From NCBI GenBank assembly GCA_003024985.2, contig PXIH01S0028313.1: a DNA stretch of 13,129 nucleotides; one strand, written 5' to 3'. Position 1 is the first letter of the stretch. Each line of letters begins with the position of its first letter. Both the position numbers and the translations under genes were made by a program. The notes below the pieces were generated by a model that was not told the origin of the DNA, searched no databases, and was given only the letters and a program-made list of their open reading frames with translations. Positions 1 through 8,297 of the stretch are shown here, piece by piece. This DNA is from Euperipatoides rowelli. Taxonomy: Eukaryota > Onychophora > Udeonychophora > Euonychophora > Peripatopsidae.

Positions 1-530
1 TAATATATTTTAAAGCCAAGTTTGAAGATAATTAAGACTTAGATGTAGTTAATCATCCCTCCTTGAACACTGCATGCCCTCTATTATGTATCCTTCCCCC
101 CCCCTCTCATTTAAAATTGTAAACTACCTTAGAATCTATACAAAACTTGACCTTATTGAAGATGTATTTCACAAGAACATATTTTTTTTTGATTTTCATA
201 ATAAAAAATTAGAGAAATGAAAAAAAAATTAAATCAAAAACGTTTGAAAACTTGAACAATTTTAGATCAAAGAGATTTAAAAATAACATTCATTTCAAAG
301 TACATAGCGTAAGGAACAATAGAAAAGAATATAATAATGAGGAATACCAAACATGAAACTTTAGAAATGTTAACAGATTTGAAAATAATAATAACAGTTT
401 TAGTAGTAGTAGTACTAGAGTGACTTGAGATAACCCAAATGATCAGCCATGGTAGCCTATATAGACCCTCCACATGCTAAACAAATACCTAGAGGACAAA
501 GACATGCACTCAGGAATTTACAGAATATAT
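1..530. other. AT-rich spacer, no gene seen
   Basis: I see no supported gene or element. There is a run of nine C at 96-104 and a short TAG repeat at about 401-414. The only open frame (267-473, minus) is low-complexity and hydrophobic with no recognisable motif, as expected by chance in AT-rich DNA. Confidence 0.6.
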
Positions 531-617
531 AGACAACTTGAGCCAGAACGTTCAAAAGGGTGTAGCCAGCATTTGAAAAGAATGATATATAAATATACCA
601 GAAGTTGAAGATGCAGA

Positions 618-669
618 CACACTGTTGTTATACATTCACAACCCACACTGTTGTTATACATTCCCAACC
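618..669. repeat. 26-bp tandem duplication, two copies
   Basis: The unit at 618-643 is repeated immediately at 644-669 with one mismatch (A at 638, C at 664). The unit begins CACACTGTTGTTATAC. It lies about 50 bases before the retropepsin-like fragment. Confidence 0.9.
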
Positions 670-718
670 CGCCACAGCATTGAGAGGTGTATAGGTTAAT
701 GAGGAACCCTCAACTCAT

Positions 719-950
719 ATGGTTCCAAATATCTTAGGAAAAATTGAAAATGATTATATTAAATCCCATATAGATACAGGGGCAGAGATTTCTCCTCTAA
801 ACTTAAAAAGTTAGAAAAGCTTGTGAAGCAAAATAAAAATATTTCACTCATTCCAGCACAGGCAAACTAAGCATAGATGAAAGTATAACATTACAACTTT
901 TTATATTTTTAAAAATGTATTATACATGATCTGATAAAGTTAGACTGGAT
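719..950 (+). pseudogene. Retropepsin-like aspartic protease fragment of an LTR retroelement
   Basis: The frame from ATG 719 to TAG 812 contains the motif HIDTGAEIS, with the Asp codon at 773-775. D-T/S-G-A is the catalytic signature of retroviral-type aspartic proteases, and the preceding stretch NILGKIENDYIKSHI fits the beta strands that lead into it. After the stop at 812, another frame (about 850-930) reads like a continuation (STGKLSIDESITLQLFIF), implying a frameshift. The DTGAE form is usual in Gypsy, BEL or retrovirus-like elements; Copia normally has DSGA, so this fragment probably does not belong to the copia family further right. No RT or integrase is visible next to it. The call rests on one short motif. 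Confidence 0.5.
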
Positions 951-1032
951 AAATTAAAATAAAGAAAATATATTAACCAAAGAAGAAAAAAAGCTATACT
1001 ATTATTAACTCATATTTTGTTTAATAAATCTT

Positions 1033-2105
1033 TTATTGCTCGACTATTATATTCATCGGATCTTGTGGGGTACCACCTTGGTTCCAGTCTCTAAGCATCA
1101 CCTATCCATCTCTTTGAGTCAGGAAGGGTTGGGCTTGCATAATATTGATAGACTTGCCAGATCATAAGAGCTATTTCTTTCATTCATATATTTGTTTTGC
1201 TGCATATGTTAATCCTTTCCAAGATGTAGAGTCAACTGATACTCCTCCACCATATGACAATGATACTTCAGATTTGGCTCTTTTATGAGTTACTTATTCA
1301 GATCTTATGGACACTTTTGATCTTAGACAGGTAACGGAATTTAGCTACAGAGCTTTGTCTGCCCTGTTGGCTTCGGCACGACTTCTGGCTCCATATTATA
1401 AATTTTTCAAAAAGCAATTTTTCCTGGCAAACTTGTATGATTTTTTCTACAGACTATGTACATCCTCAGTATTTACACATGACCTTTTAATCCAAAGATA
1501 TTCTTTTATCCTTGATCCAGTCTGCTCTCTCTGCCAGTATAATAAGATTTTATCTCACCTATTTTTTCAATGTCCTTTTTTCCAAGAGGCGAGAAATCTC
1601 GGTTTATCCACTATGATTTTTTTCCAGGCCCCTGTTTGAATTGTTGGCAGACCTGCTATTAAATGATAACTTTATTTTTATTGCATACACAATCATTTTT
1701 TCCTTCTGGAAGGTTCAAAATCTGACAATCTTTGACAGAATAAGAATGCGGCCATGGCCTTATTTTTTGATGCAGGGCCTCGAAATAGCCAAAAGGGACT
1801 TTGCATTACTACCTAATAATGACTTCCAGATAAGATGACAGAATCCTTCTATGATTGTTCTTTGATGTCATTTTTATGGGCATCTATCTGTCCTAGTTCT
1901 CATTGAATAACGCACTTTTCGGTTGATAAGCATATTACAATTTTATTTCATCCTTAATTTATTTTATTTCATGTATTTTGCATTGGACTTATAGTTATAT
2001 GGGCAGTTAGAACTTTTGATTGGTCCGTTTCCAGTTAGAGAACCGATTGTGATCCCGAATCATGTTCTATTGTTCTTTTTCTTTTGATTAATAAAGGTAT
2101 TTAGA
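1033..2105 (+). pseudogene. 3' part of an L1-like LINE: RT tail, zf-RVT domain, 3' UTR
   Basis: Three frames in succession read as the C-terminal part of an L1-type ORF2. At 1033-1168 the translation has HRILWG followed by QEGLGLHNIDRLAR, matching the FLWGG...EGGLGLRNL region after the RT thumb in L1-like elements. The frame 1307-1636 reads RALSALL, then LLIQRYSFILDPVCSLC and SHLFFQCPFFQEARNL. This is the zf-RVT zinc-binding motif C-x2-C-x7-H-x4-C, encoded at 1523-1573. After a one-base shift near 1630-1640, the frame 1641-1838 reads FSFWKVQNLTIF, like the W-x-IWK-x-RN-x-x-F segment after zf-RVT. The probable 3' UTR ends at AATAAA (2090-2095). Stops at about 1166 and 1283 and the frameshift make it dead. 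The upstream endonuclease and RT core are absent. Clade assignment is by motif only. Confidence 0.75.
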
Positions 2106-2231
2106 GGACAAAAATCACAGGCAAGATCATATTATATTTAAAACAAAGTCTAACTTTCGTAAGAAGAGCATTATAAACAAACTTAATCATAAAATCTTGC
2201 ATGTTCTGTAGGTGCGATTTCTTACTGAATG

Positions 2232-2352
2232 TCACCCATACCAAACCCAAAGGAGTCTTTGGAGACTAGGAGGATTGACAAAGTCACTAATGGTTTTATA
2301 CTTAAAGCAGTCCGTTATTAAATTATTCGGTAAGTCATCAATCAAATCCAAC
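2232..2352 (-). other. Short open stretch with splice-acceptor-like start, unrecognised
   Basis: On the minus strand a sequence ending TCTTACAG (2360-2353) is followed by about 39 open codons, including DLPNNLITDCFKYKTISDF and NPPSLQRLLWVWYG, and then a TGA at 2234-2232. A GTAAGA donor-like hexamer lies a few bases further on. The NPPSLQRL stretch is faintly reminiscent of a SOCS box (PxSLxxLCRL...), but Cys and Arg are not conserved. It could be a decayed exon or chance. I assign no function. Confidence 0.15.
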
Positions 2353-2757
2353 CTGTAAGATCAGAGTTTCCAAATATTTTGTAATATTTTGCTAGCTAAT
2401 CCCTTTCATTACTTAAAATATATTTTAATAATGTTTGTGATCTATTAAACATTTTGATATTTATTTTGTATTTGGGGGACTATTATATAGCATATTTAAT
2501 GTAATATTGTTATCCTCCAGCCAATTAATTACCTCATTTTTTTTTAAATATTTTGTTTAATTAATTTTGTAATTTGTCCTTAATGCAATGTTATTTTGTG
2601 TTAATGAAGTATGTTACGGTAAAAAAATCAGAGTAACTGTATTACTTGGTGAATAAGACGCTATCAAGCATTTATAATAATACAATACAAAATTGTCAGG
2701 AATTTAATGACTTTCCAATACAGGCTATCAGCTAATACACTAAAGTATGATATATTT

Positions 2758-2797
<40 letters not shown>

Positions 2798-2966
2798 AAG
2801 CTCAGCGAGTTATGCTATTTATTACCAGGAAATTAATGTTTAACTTTTCAAATACACAACCCCCAAAAAAAAAAAAAAATTACAACCTAAAACACAAAAA
2901 AATGATATATATCCAAACTGTTTAAAGTATTATTTAGGAAAAAATAAGTCACAGACATTAAAAAAA
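2353..2966. other. AT-rich spacer with microsatellite, no gene seen
   Basis: Apart from the CT repeat and an A-run after five C (2862-2879), nothing is recognisable. The open frame at 2707-2925 merely reads through the CT repeat as alternating Leu-Ser. Confidence 0.6.
2759..2792. repeat. (CT)17 microsatellite
   Basis: This is an uninterrupted dinucleotide run of 34 bases followed by TATATAAAG. Confidence 0.98.
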
Positions 2967-3218
2967 TTAACAGTCTTGACAATTCATGAGCACTTTCCAC
3001 TTCCAGGTAATACCATTCTCAATGTTCCACAAAAACCTTGTACCAAGACTTTGAACTATACTGCAATAGTGCACTATCATCCCACCTTTTTTTAAGTTGT
3101 GATTTTGAAATCTACTAATATCTCTGGATATGAACCTCTGCATCAACTCATCATATAGACTCCAAATTTTTAAGGCATTGCCCAGTGAAAGTCTTCTCAC
3201 ATCTATTATTTCCATATG
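2967..3218 (-). other. Unrecognised 82-codon open stretch, possible exon remnant
   Basis: From about 3218 down to a TAA at 2969-2967 the minus strand is open for 82 codons after an ATG at 3215-3213, in a region where most frames close quickly. Immediately upstream is a pyrimidine-rich stretch ending TACTACAG, which resembles a 3' splice site. The product has mixed, non-repetitive composition, including VRRLSLGNALKIWSLYDELM, GGMIVHYCSIVQSLGTRFLW and GITWKWKVLMNC. I recognise no domain, catalytic motif or signal peptide. It could be an exon of a host gene, a piece of a transposase, or chance. The LINE fragment lies just to its right on the same strand, with the 3' tail boundary near 3291, so this stretch is outside the LINE. 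Confidence 0.25.
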
Positions 3219-3290
3219 CTGTAGTACAAAATAACCACTCTTATTCTTCTAATGACTGCTTCTTTCGTATATTAAAATTAACAAAGTCAA

Positions 3291-4305
3291 TATTAGATTA
3301 GATTAGAATTAAGTTTATTCTAAGCACTACTGTGCTTTTAAAACATTTGGTTACATTCATATATGTCATAATTAATTTTAAATAAGAATTAATTTAAATC
3401 ATTTTACAAATATTGTATAAAATTAAATATCAATTGATAGATTGTTTGCATATTTAATAGATATACAGTAATAGATATAGTCACACATTACAGTATATCA
3501 ACAGTTATTATAGATCATAAAGTTTAAAATATCAATCATACAATCAATTACCATAATGAGATTATTAAATTCTTGGCAAGATTCTAGGTGTTTTTTTTAG
3601 ATTTTTTTTGAATGACATTATAGATCTTGGATCAATTATTTCAGCAGGAAGATTCTTCCACCATTTGATGGATCTGTTCATTATTGATATTTTTTTGTAT
3701 TTAGTCTGCAATATGGTATTTGTAATTTTGTACCATTGTTCCGTGTTGAGGTATTGTTACTTCTGGTATACAGACCCTCAAATTGGAATATTGATATGTT
3801 TCTATACATGAATACTAAATCATTAAAAATAACTAGTTGTTCGTTGTTTGGGAGAGAACAGTTTTAACTTTTTGTATCTATCACTATATTCTTTGTTATA
3901 AAAACCATTTATATTTTTTGTCATAGCTCGGAACATACCATTTAACAATCTTTTGCCACCCTCAAATTTACACATATATATATGGCGGAGCAGTAGTCAA
4001 TGTGAGGTTGTATGAATGCTCTATATAGATATCCAAATATTTCAGCGTGATGATGGAGAATGATTTTTTTTATCATACCTAGTTTTATTTTCATTTTCTT
4101 TATTATATAATTAATGTGTTGTTTGAATTTTAGGGAATCACTGAACCAAATCCCTAGGTCACATTGATTTTTTACACATTTAATTTTAATACCATCTATA
4201 ACTGGTATTTTAAGTTCATATTTGGAACAATTGTGATCAAAGAACATACATACTGTTTTATCTTTGTTAATTGATAATTTATTATTTTTAGACCATTTTA
4301 CTAGA
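3291..4305 (-). pseudogene. CR1/L2/Jockey-type LINE: C-terminal RT half of ORF2 and 3' end
   Basis: Reading right to left, the frame opens with LVKWSKNNKLSINKDKTVCM, then DLGIWFSDSLKFKQHINYII and YRAFIQPHIDYCSAIY. These correspond to the end of the RT palm and the thumb of animal non-LTR elements (compare the YLGVxxDxxLxFxxHI and PHxxYCSxxW blocks). After a frame change near 3965 it continues with KLKLFSPKQR, after another near 3845 with VFMYRNISIF and NNTSTRNNGTKLQIP, and after a third near 3700 with IKWWKNLPAEIIDPRSIMSF, ending at TAA 3567-3565. That last block is the WNSLPxEI...SLxSFKxxL terminus typical of CR1/L2-like ORF2. The 3' UTR runs to about 3291, where the element ends in AATAAACTTAATT and three TAATC-like units, consistent with a microsatellite tail. 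Endonuclease and RT catalytic motifs (FADD) are absent. Confidence 0.85.
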
Positions 4306-4307
4306 NT

Positions 4308-5348
4308 GTACTTTGTTCACATTTATCACTATCCACCATCCTATCAAAATTATCACTTTGCTTACTCTTCCCATTCTTCTTCCCATAAGGTTTCATAATA
4401 GGCTTGTTTTTAACAGTAATCCAACTCATTCCAGACTCATTTTCACTTTCATATCTCCCATCTTCGCTCACTTATCCCCTTTCATCGCAATCACCTTTAT
4501 CACTCATCATTTGCTCTTGCAATAATTGTTGATTTACTGATACTACATTTGAATATGTCTCTTTTACCTCATTCTTCTCACACTCATGTTCTTTAGTAGC
4601 TTCAACTTTACACTATTTGCAATACATAAACAGACACTTACTTCTAATGTGCCCCACCACCCTACACTTCAGACACAGGAGTTTTCTTCCCTTAATGGTT
4701 AATAATCTTCCAAAACCATATATTCAAAACACATGATGAATATTATCCACAAGTATGTCAGAATTTAAATTCCCAACAGCTTCTATCACACTGGTATTCA
4801 CATAAACGTTATTGCAAAGAAGCATTCTAACTTTACGGATGTTTAAATTTCAAAAATAACACTTATTTTACCTATTTATACCTCATGAGGCATCCAATGT
4901 ATCCTAGAATAAAACATTTGAACTTCTTGTACCCAGCTAGTAAACACAATAAAACCATCTTTTATTTTATTAAACTTTGACCTCAATTCATCAACATGTT
5001 GAACAGTATCAAAGTCAATGCCAATATTCTTTAAATTCTCAGGATAATATACTTCCTTTATGTGTTGAAGATCTATCATCTTGCTCATCTCTATGAATAT
5101 CTCAGTATGTCATATTTTCAGTAGGCTTCTCAGTAAAACAGTGAACAAACAACGTTGCTTATTCTCCAACATTTTCATTTTTTCAGTCCAATATCTCAAC
5201 AAATTTACAAGTTATGCAATCTTTCAGTTATTTCTCCACTGTCAATCATCAAATCCCATTCTGAATTAATCAGTTTTTTAATCACTTGTTCAAATGTCAA
5301 ATTCTTCTTCTTAAGATATCTCTCAAGCAAACCAGCAGAGTCGGCCAT
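4308..5348 (-). pseudogene. LINE ORF1 (gag-like nucleic-acid-binding protein), decayed
   Basis: The start is an ATG at 5348-5346 in a strong Kozak-like context (GCAAGATGGCC), giving MADSAGLLERYLKKKNLTFE and 47 residues before a stop. Further frames continue the same protein: the stretch from about 5010 to 4874 includes KFNKIKDGFIVFTSWVQEVQ and HWMPHEV, and after several frameshifts come VKLECFFA and EYMVLEDY. A CCHC zinc knuckle follows (4675-4634), then a hydrophilic tail with ESGMSWITVKNKPIMKPYGK ending at the N at 4306. The order of start, middle domain, zinc knuckle and charged tail is that of ORF1 proteins of Jockey/X-element-like and related LINEs, which bind the element RNA in the RNP. 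At least four disruptions make it nonfunctional. It is likely the ORF1 of the LINE whose ORF2 end follows on the same strand, but the intervening endonuclease and RT are missing. Confidence 0.7.
4634..4675 (-). other. CCHC zinc knuckle within LINE ORF1
   Basis: Minus-strand codons read CLKCRVVGHIRSKC, exactly C-x2-C-x4-H-x4-C, the retroviral-type zinc knuckle that binds single-stranded nucleic acid. A second Cys pair (C-x-stop-C) and a later H-x-C follow within 15 codons, suggesting a second knuckle broken by a stop. Confidence 0.9.
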
Positions 5349-5823
<475 letters not shown>

Positions 5824-6020
5824 TTAATTTATCAATTTGTACTATTCCAGTCTTTGTTTATTTTAAATGTATCTCTAGAGAACTTTTCTTTTAATTCCTA
5901 AGGCATATTGTCTTTATGTTATTTGTAAAGCAATACTTATGCTTATGTAAAAAAAGAATGGCATATTTGCATTAATTTTTTTTTTAATAAAGTATTTTAC
6001 ATCAAAAAAAAAAAAAAAAA
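5824..6020 (+). terminator. Retrocopied 3' UTR with poly(A) signal and A17 tail
   Basis: After the SmF stop comes an AT-rich 3' UTR, AATAAA at 5986-5991, 12 bases, then 17 A (6004-6020). A tail encoded in the genome at the correct distance from the signal is the hallmark of a processed retrocopy. The sequence beyond the tail (TTACATATCGCTG) has no clear duplicate near the 5' side, so the target-site duplication is not established. Confidence 0.85.
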
Positions 6021-6794
6021 TTACATATCGCTGTACATATTACCTATAGTAATAAACTTTTAATTAATGACTCTTTAATTTATATTGTCCTAAATATCTA
6101 AAACATCACTTCTTAATCGATTTTTATAACTAATCTTACCTTATTACAATGTGGCTTTCAGTGCAATTGACTTGGTGAAATAATAAATCATCACATAAGA
6201 AGCGACCTCTTGCGGCAGTAAAATCCATTTAATGCGTGATTGTATTTACATTTATGTAGTACAACTATTGTTCATCTGAAGACAAGCAGATGTCACGACA
6301 TCCTAAAATTTTCACGTGACTCATTTCAGTTTTACTTCATAAAAAATAAGTTTTCTTATTTGATATAACATTTTCATAAATTTAATCGCTATAATTTAAT
6401 TAAAGACCAAATGAATATTTATGAAATGTCTATTGTAGTTCAGTTGGTTTTTTTCATTCATTATACAAACAACTGCATAATACATGTTATAAAATGGCAT
6501 CATTAATGTAATGTAATATGTACCAATTAGTATTCAAAATCATATATAATATACCCTTCAAAGCGAACAAATTGTTTTCTGATAGGTATGTCTATATGCG
6601 TTTTGTCGTTTATACTTATTATAGGCCTCATAGCCATTGCTAAGAGGTCTTTAATAAGCAAATATAACCTATTAACATCTTAACAAATAATATTTGCTCG
6701 ATCAAACTGCTAATACTGCAGTTTCTGCCAAAGTATGGAGAATACTGCAGTTTCACCAAATTATGTTAGTTCAATATTATATAGCAAGATGTAA
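6021..6794. other. AT-rich spacer with a short degenerate tandem repeat
   Basis: No ORF or element is recognised. A 14-mer AATACTGCAGTTTC at 6712-6725 recurs at 6741-6754. The following bases also align loosely, so this is a 29-bp unit present twice (6712-6769). Confidence 0.55.
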
Positions 6795-7006
6795 GCAAAA
6801 GCAATATTAAAAGCAAAAAAAATATTTCAAGAAATCATTATAGATAATATCCCTGACAAAAATAATACCCCTGGATCTGTCACCTGGAAGTGAAGACAAA
6901 CTTGGTTTGAAAAAAATGATTAAGCCTTCTCAATAATAATTATATCATTAGAAATCAAGCCAAGCTGGCATGTTTGGCAACGAGTATTTACCAAAAAAAC
7001 ATATGA
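6795..7006 (+). pseudogene. Ty1/copia-like gag fragment, copy A
   Basis: This segment aligns throughout with copies B and C. Pieces in shifting frames give IDNIPDKNN, TWK..., a KA(F/L)SIII-type stretch, and ANEYLPK-like residues at the end. In copia gag (UBN2/RVT-type gag) the equivalent order is the ...W..KD.KA...I..SL segment followed by N..TAKE.WE.L. Stops (TGA after the Trp-Lys pair, TAA after the Asn-Asp pair) and an extra A in the Leu-Glu stretch inactivate it. It starts inside gag, with no LTR on its left, and its right end at about 7006 joins directly to the LTR-like block. Copy A also preserves the uninterrupted TTAA site that is occupied by the MITE in copy B. Confidence 0.75.
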
Positions 7007-7254
7007 GAATAAATGTATCAGCTGATTCAACTTTCACGGTGCATCCCCACTGCCTATATTGGCGAGGGATATTAGATCTGGTGAATAAATCCCAGATCGT
7101 TTGCTAAAAGCGAATAGCGCTTTTTAGCATGCAATCAGTGATTTATTTATCAGTGCAGTTCTACCATAGTCGCTCGATATGAAATATAATATTAGCCTAT
7201 GTTGGATTATAAGGTAGTAGAGATTGAATTCTTTGTATATTGGTCTCACCAACA
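7007..7254 (+). mobile_element. Copia-like LTR block, 3' end CCAACA
   Basis: The block lies directly before a PBS and gag and recurs in part at 10948-11009 and 11736-11876. It contains AATAAA (7084-7089), a plausible LTR polyadenylation signal, inside a potential hairpin, and ends CCAACA at 7249-7254, a common copia LTR end. TGTTGG, its inverted complement, occurs at 7200-7205. This would make a tiny 55-bp unit, so either this is a coincidental internal match or the LTR has been rearranged. The 5' end of the LTR is not defined here; the fragment at 10948 suggests a TATAAATA promoter element upstream of the shared part. Confidence 0.55.
7084..7147 (+). repeat. Inverted repeat enclosing the LTR poly(A) signal
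   Basis: AATAAATC (7084-7091) pairs with GATTTATT (7140-7147), and inside it GCTAAAAGCG (7103-7112) pairs with CGCTTTTTAGC (7118-7128, one bulge). In the copy at 11771-11852 the outer arms are 10 bases and perfect (AATAAATCAC / GTGATTTATT). Confidence 0.7.
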
Positions 7255-7256
7255 TA

Positions 7257-7268
7257 TGATAGCAGCAC
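7257..7268 (+). promoter_or_regulatory. Primer binding site, initiator-tRNA-like
   Basis: Two bases after CCAACA the sequence is TGATAGCAGC. The complement of the eukaryotic initiator tRNA-Met 3' end begins TGGTAGCAG, so nine bases match with one change. Its place between LTR end and gag leader is that of the minus-strand primer site in copia elements. Confidence 0.5.
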
Positions 7269-7386
7269 TGTAGTTTCGAACTTTTCATCTACAAAATAAG
7301 TAATATTGATCAAATAAAAATTAAATCAGAATGGCAAATTATATAGCGAAAACCATTGAGGGAAAATGGAAATGACAAGGTAAAAT

Positions 7387-7399
7387 TTACCATATTTGG
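7387..7399. repeat. Left target-site duplication of retroposed insert
   Basis: TTACCATATTTGG here is repeated exactly at 8264-8276. In the uninterrupted copy C the same 13 bases occur once (about 12587-12599), confirming a duplication made on insertion. Confidence 0.9.
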
Positions 7400-8263
7400 A
7401 CTTGCGCCTGCGCAAGTGGTAATGACGGACCTATGATTTTATCGCTACGCCGCCGCTAACTTTACATTTTATGTTTTTGTCTCCTTTTACCAATAAAAGG
7501 GTCGCATACCTTATGTAAAACTTAGGATTACCTGAATTTTATTCTTATGAAAACCCTCTTCTATGAACTTTTTATGTTTAAGAGCTGTTGAGTTTCGCTA
7601 TACAGCATGGAGCCTGAATAACGATAGCCAGCCTTAGAGGTACGAGCTTCTTTTATATATCTCTTCGAGTTTATTTTTGCCTTGGATTACTCTAACTTAC
7701 ATTAAATTATTGGTCAAAGTGACAGAATTAATACTTCTTTGAAAATTATTTCTGTTTATTTGTTTTCTTNAAGATAGAGACTTTGATTAACTTCCATTTT
7801 GGCGCGCTGGTCAACGTTAGTGCCAGGCTTTTCTCTGCGAGAATTCCTGGCTTGGATTTTATCAAGAGCTTTCCACTCAGGACCCTCTTGAGGATCTTAC
7901 TGACTTTTGGATGTTTTTTTTTTCTTTTTTGTACTCTTTATGACCCTTTTGATCTGAATATGCTTTTTATTATACCCCGATTTCACTTGTATTCTCTTCT
8001 GCTGATTCCCTGACTTGGTGCCCTTGCCCGAAGATTTACAATGAGAACTCTTCACTTGGACTCCAGTTTGATAATCTCTGATTGATAGAATACTTATTTG
8101 TGTTTTACCTATTCTGATTTGTGTGTTAAGACATTTTATTTTATGATAAGAACTCTTAATTTATGTTCTGGACTAACATACAAACAATTTGTGTTATTTT
8201 ATTTCTTTTATTTGTAGAATAAATTCATATTTGATGGGTGAAATTCCCATCAAAAAAAAAAAA
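7400..8263 (+). mobile_element. 864-bp poly(A)-tailed retroposed insertion, unidentified
   Basis: The insert is bounded by perfect 13-bp duplications, carries AATAAA at 8218-8223 and ends in 12 A (8252-8263), so it came from a polyadenylated transcript inserted by LINE-type target-primed reverse transcription. It starts at the palindrome ACTTGCGCCTGCGCAAGT (7400-7417). The first 60 bases are GC-rich, the rest T-rich. Just before the tail, TTTGATGGG (8230-8238) and CCCATCAAA (8246-8254) form a 9-bp stem. No reading frame resembles a known protein: the 76-codon frame at 7783-8013 is Phe/Leu-rich and unremarkable. No tRNA-like A/B boxes were seen. It may be a processed copy of a noncoding RNA or UTR, or a non-autonomous LINE derivative. 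An N lies at 7770. Confidence 0.8.
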
Positions 8264-8276
8264 TTACCATATTTGG
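8264..8276. repeat. Right target-site duplication of retroposed insert
   Basis: This is an exact copy of TTACCATATTTGG at 7387-7399, directly after the A12 tail; beyond it the copia gag sequence resumes. Confidence 0.9.
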
Positions 8277-8297
8277 GCCATTAAAAGAAAAGCAATA

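Noticed and set aside
2707-2925. 72-codon open frame
   Set aside because: Its middle is the CT microsatellite read as Leu-Ser and its end is an A-run read as Lys.
3608-3811. 67-codon plus-strand frame
   Set aside because: It is antisense to the LINE ORF2 C-terminus, whose motifs are clear on the minus strand.
4313-4525. 70-codon plus-strand frame rich in Ile, Leu and His
   Set aside because: It is antisense to the charged tail of LINE ORF1; the low complexity mirrors GAT/AAG-rich codons on the other strand.
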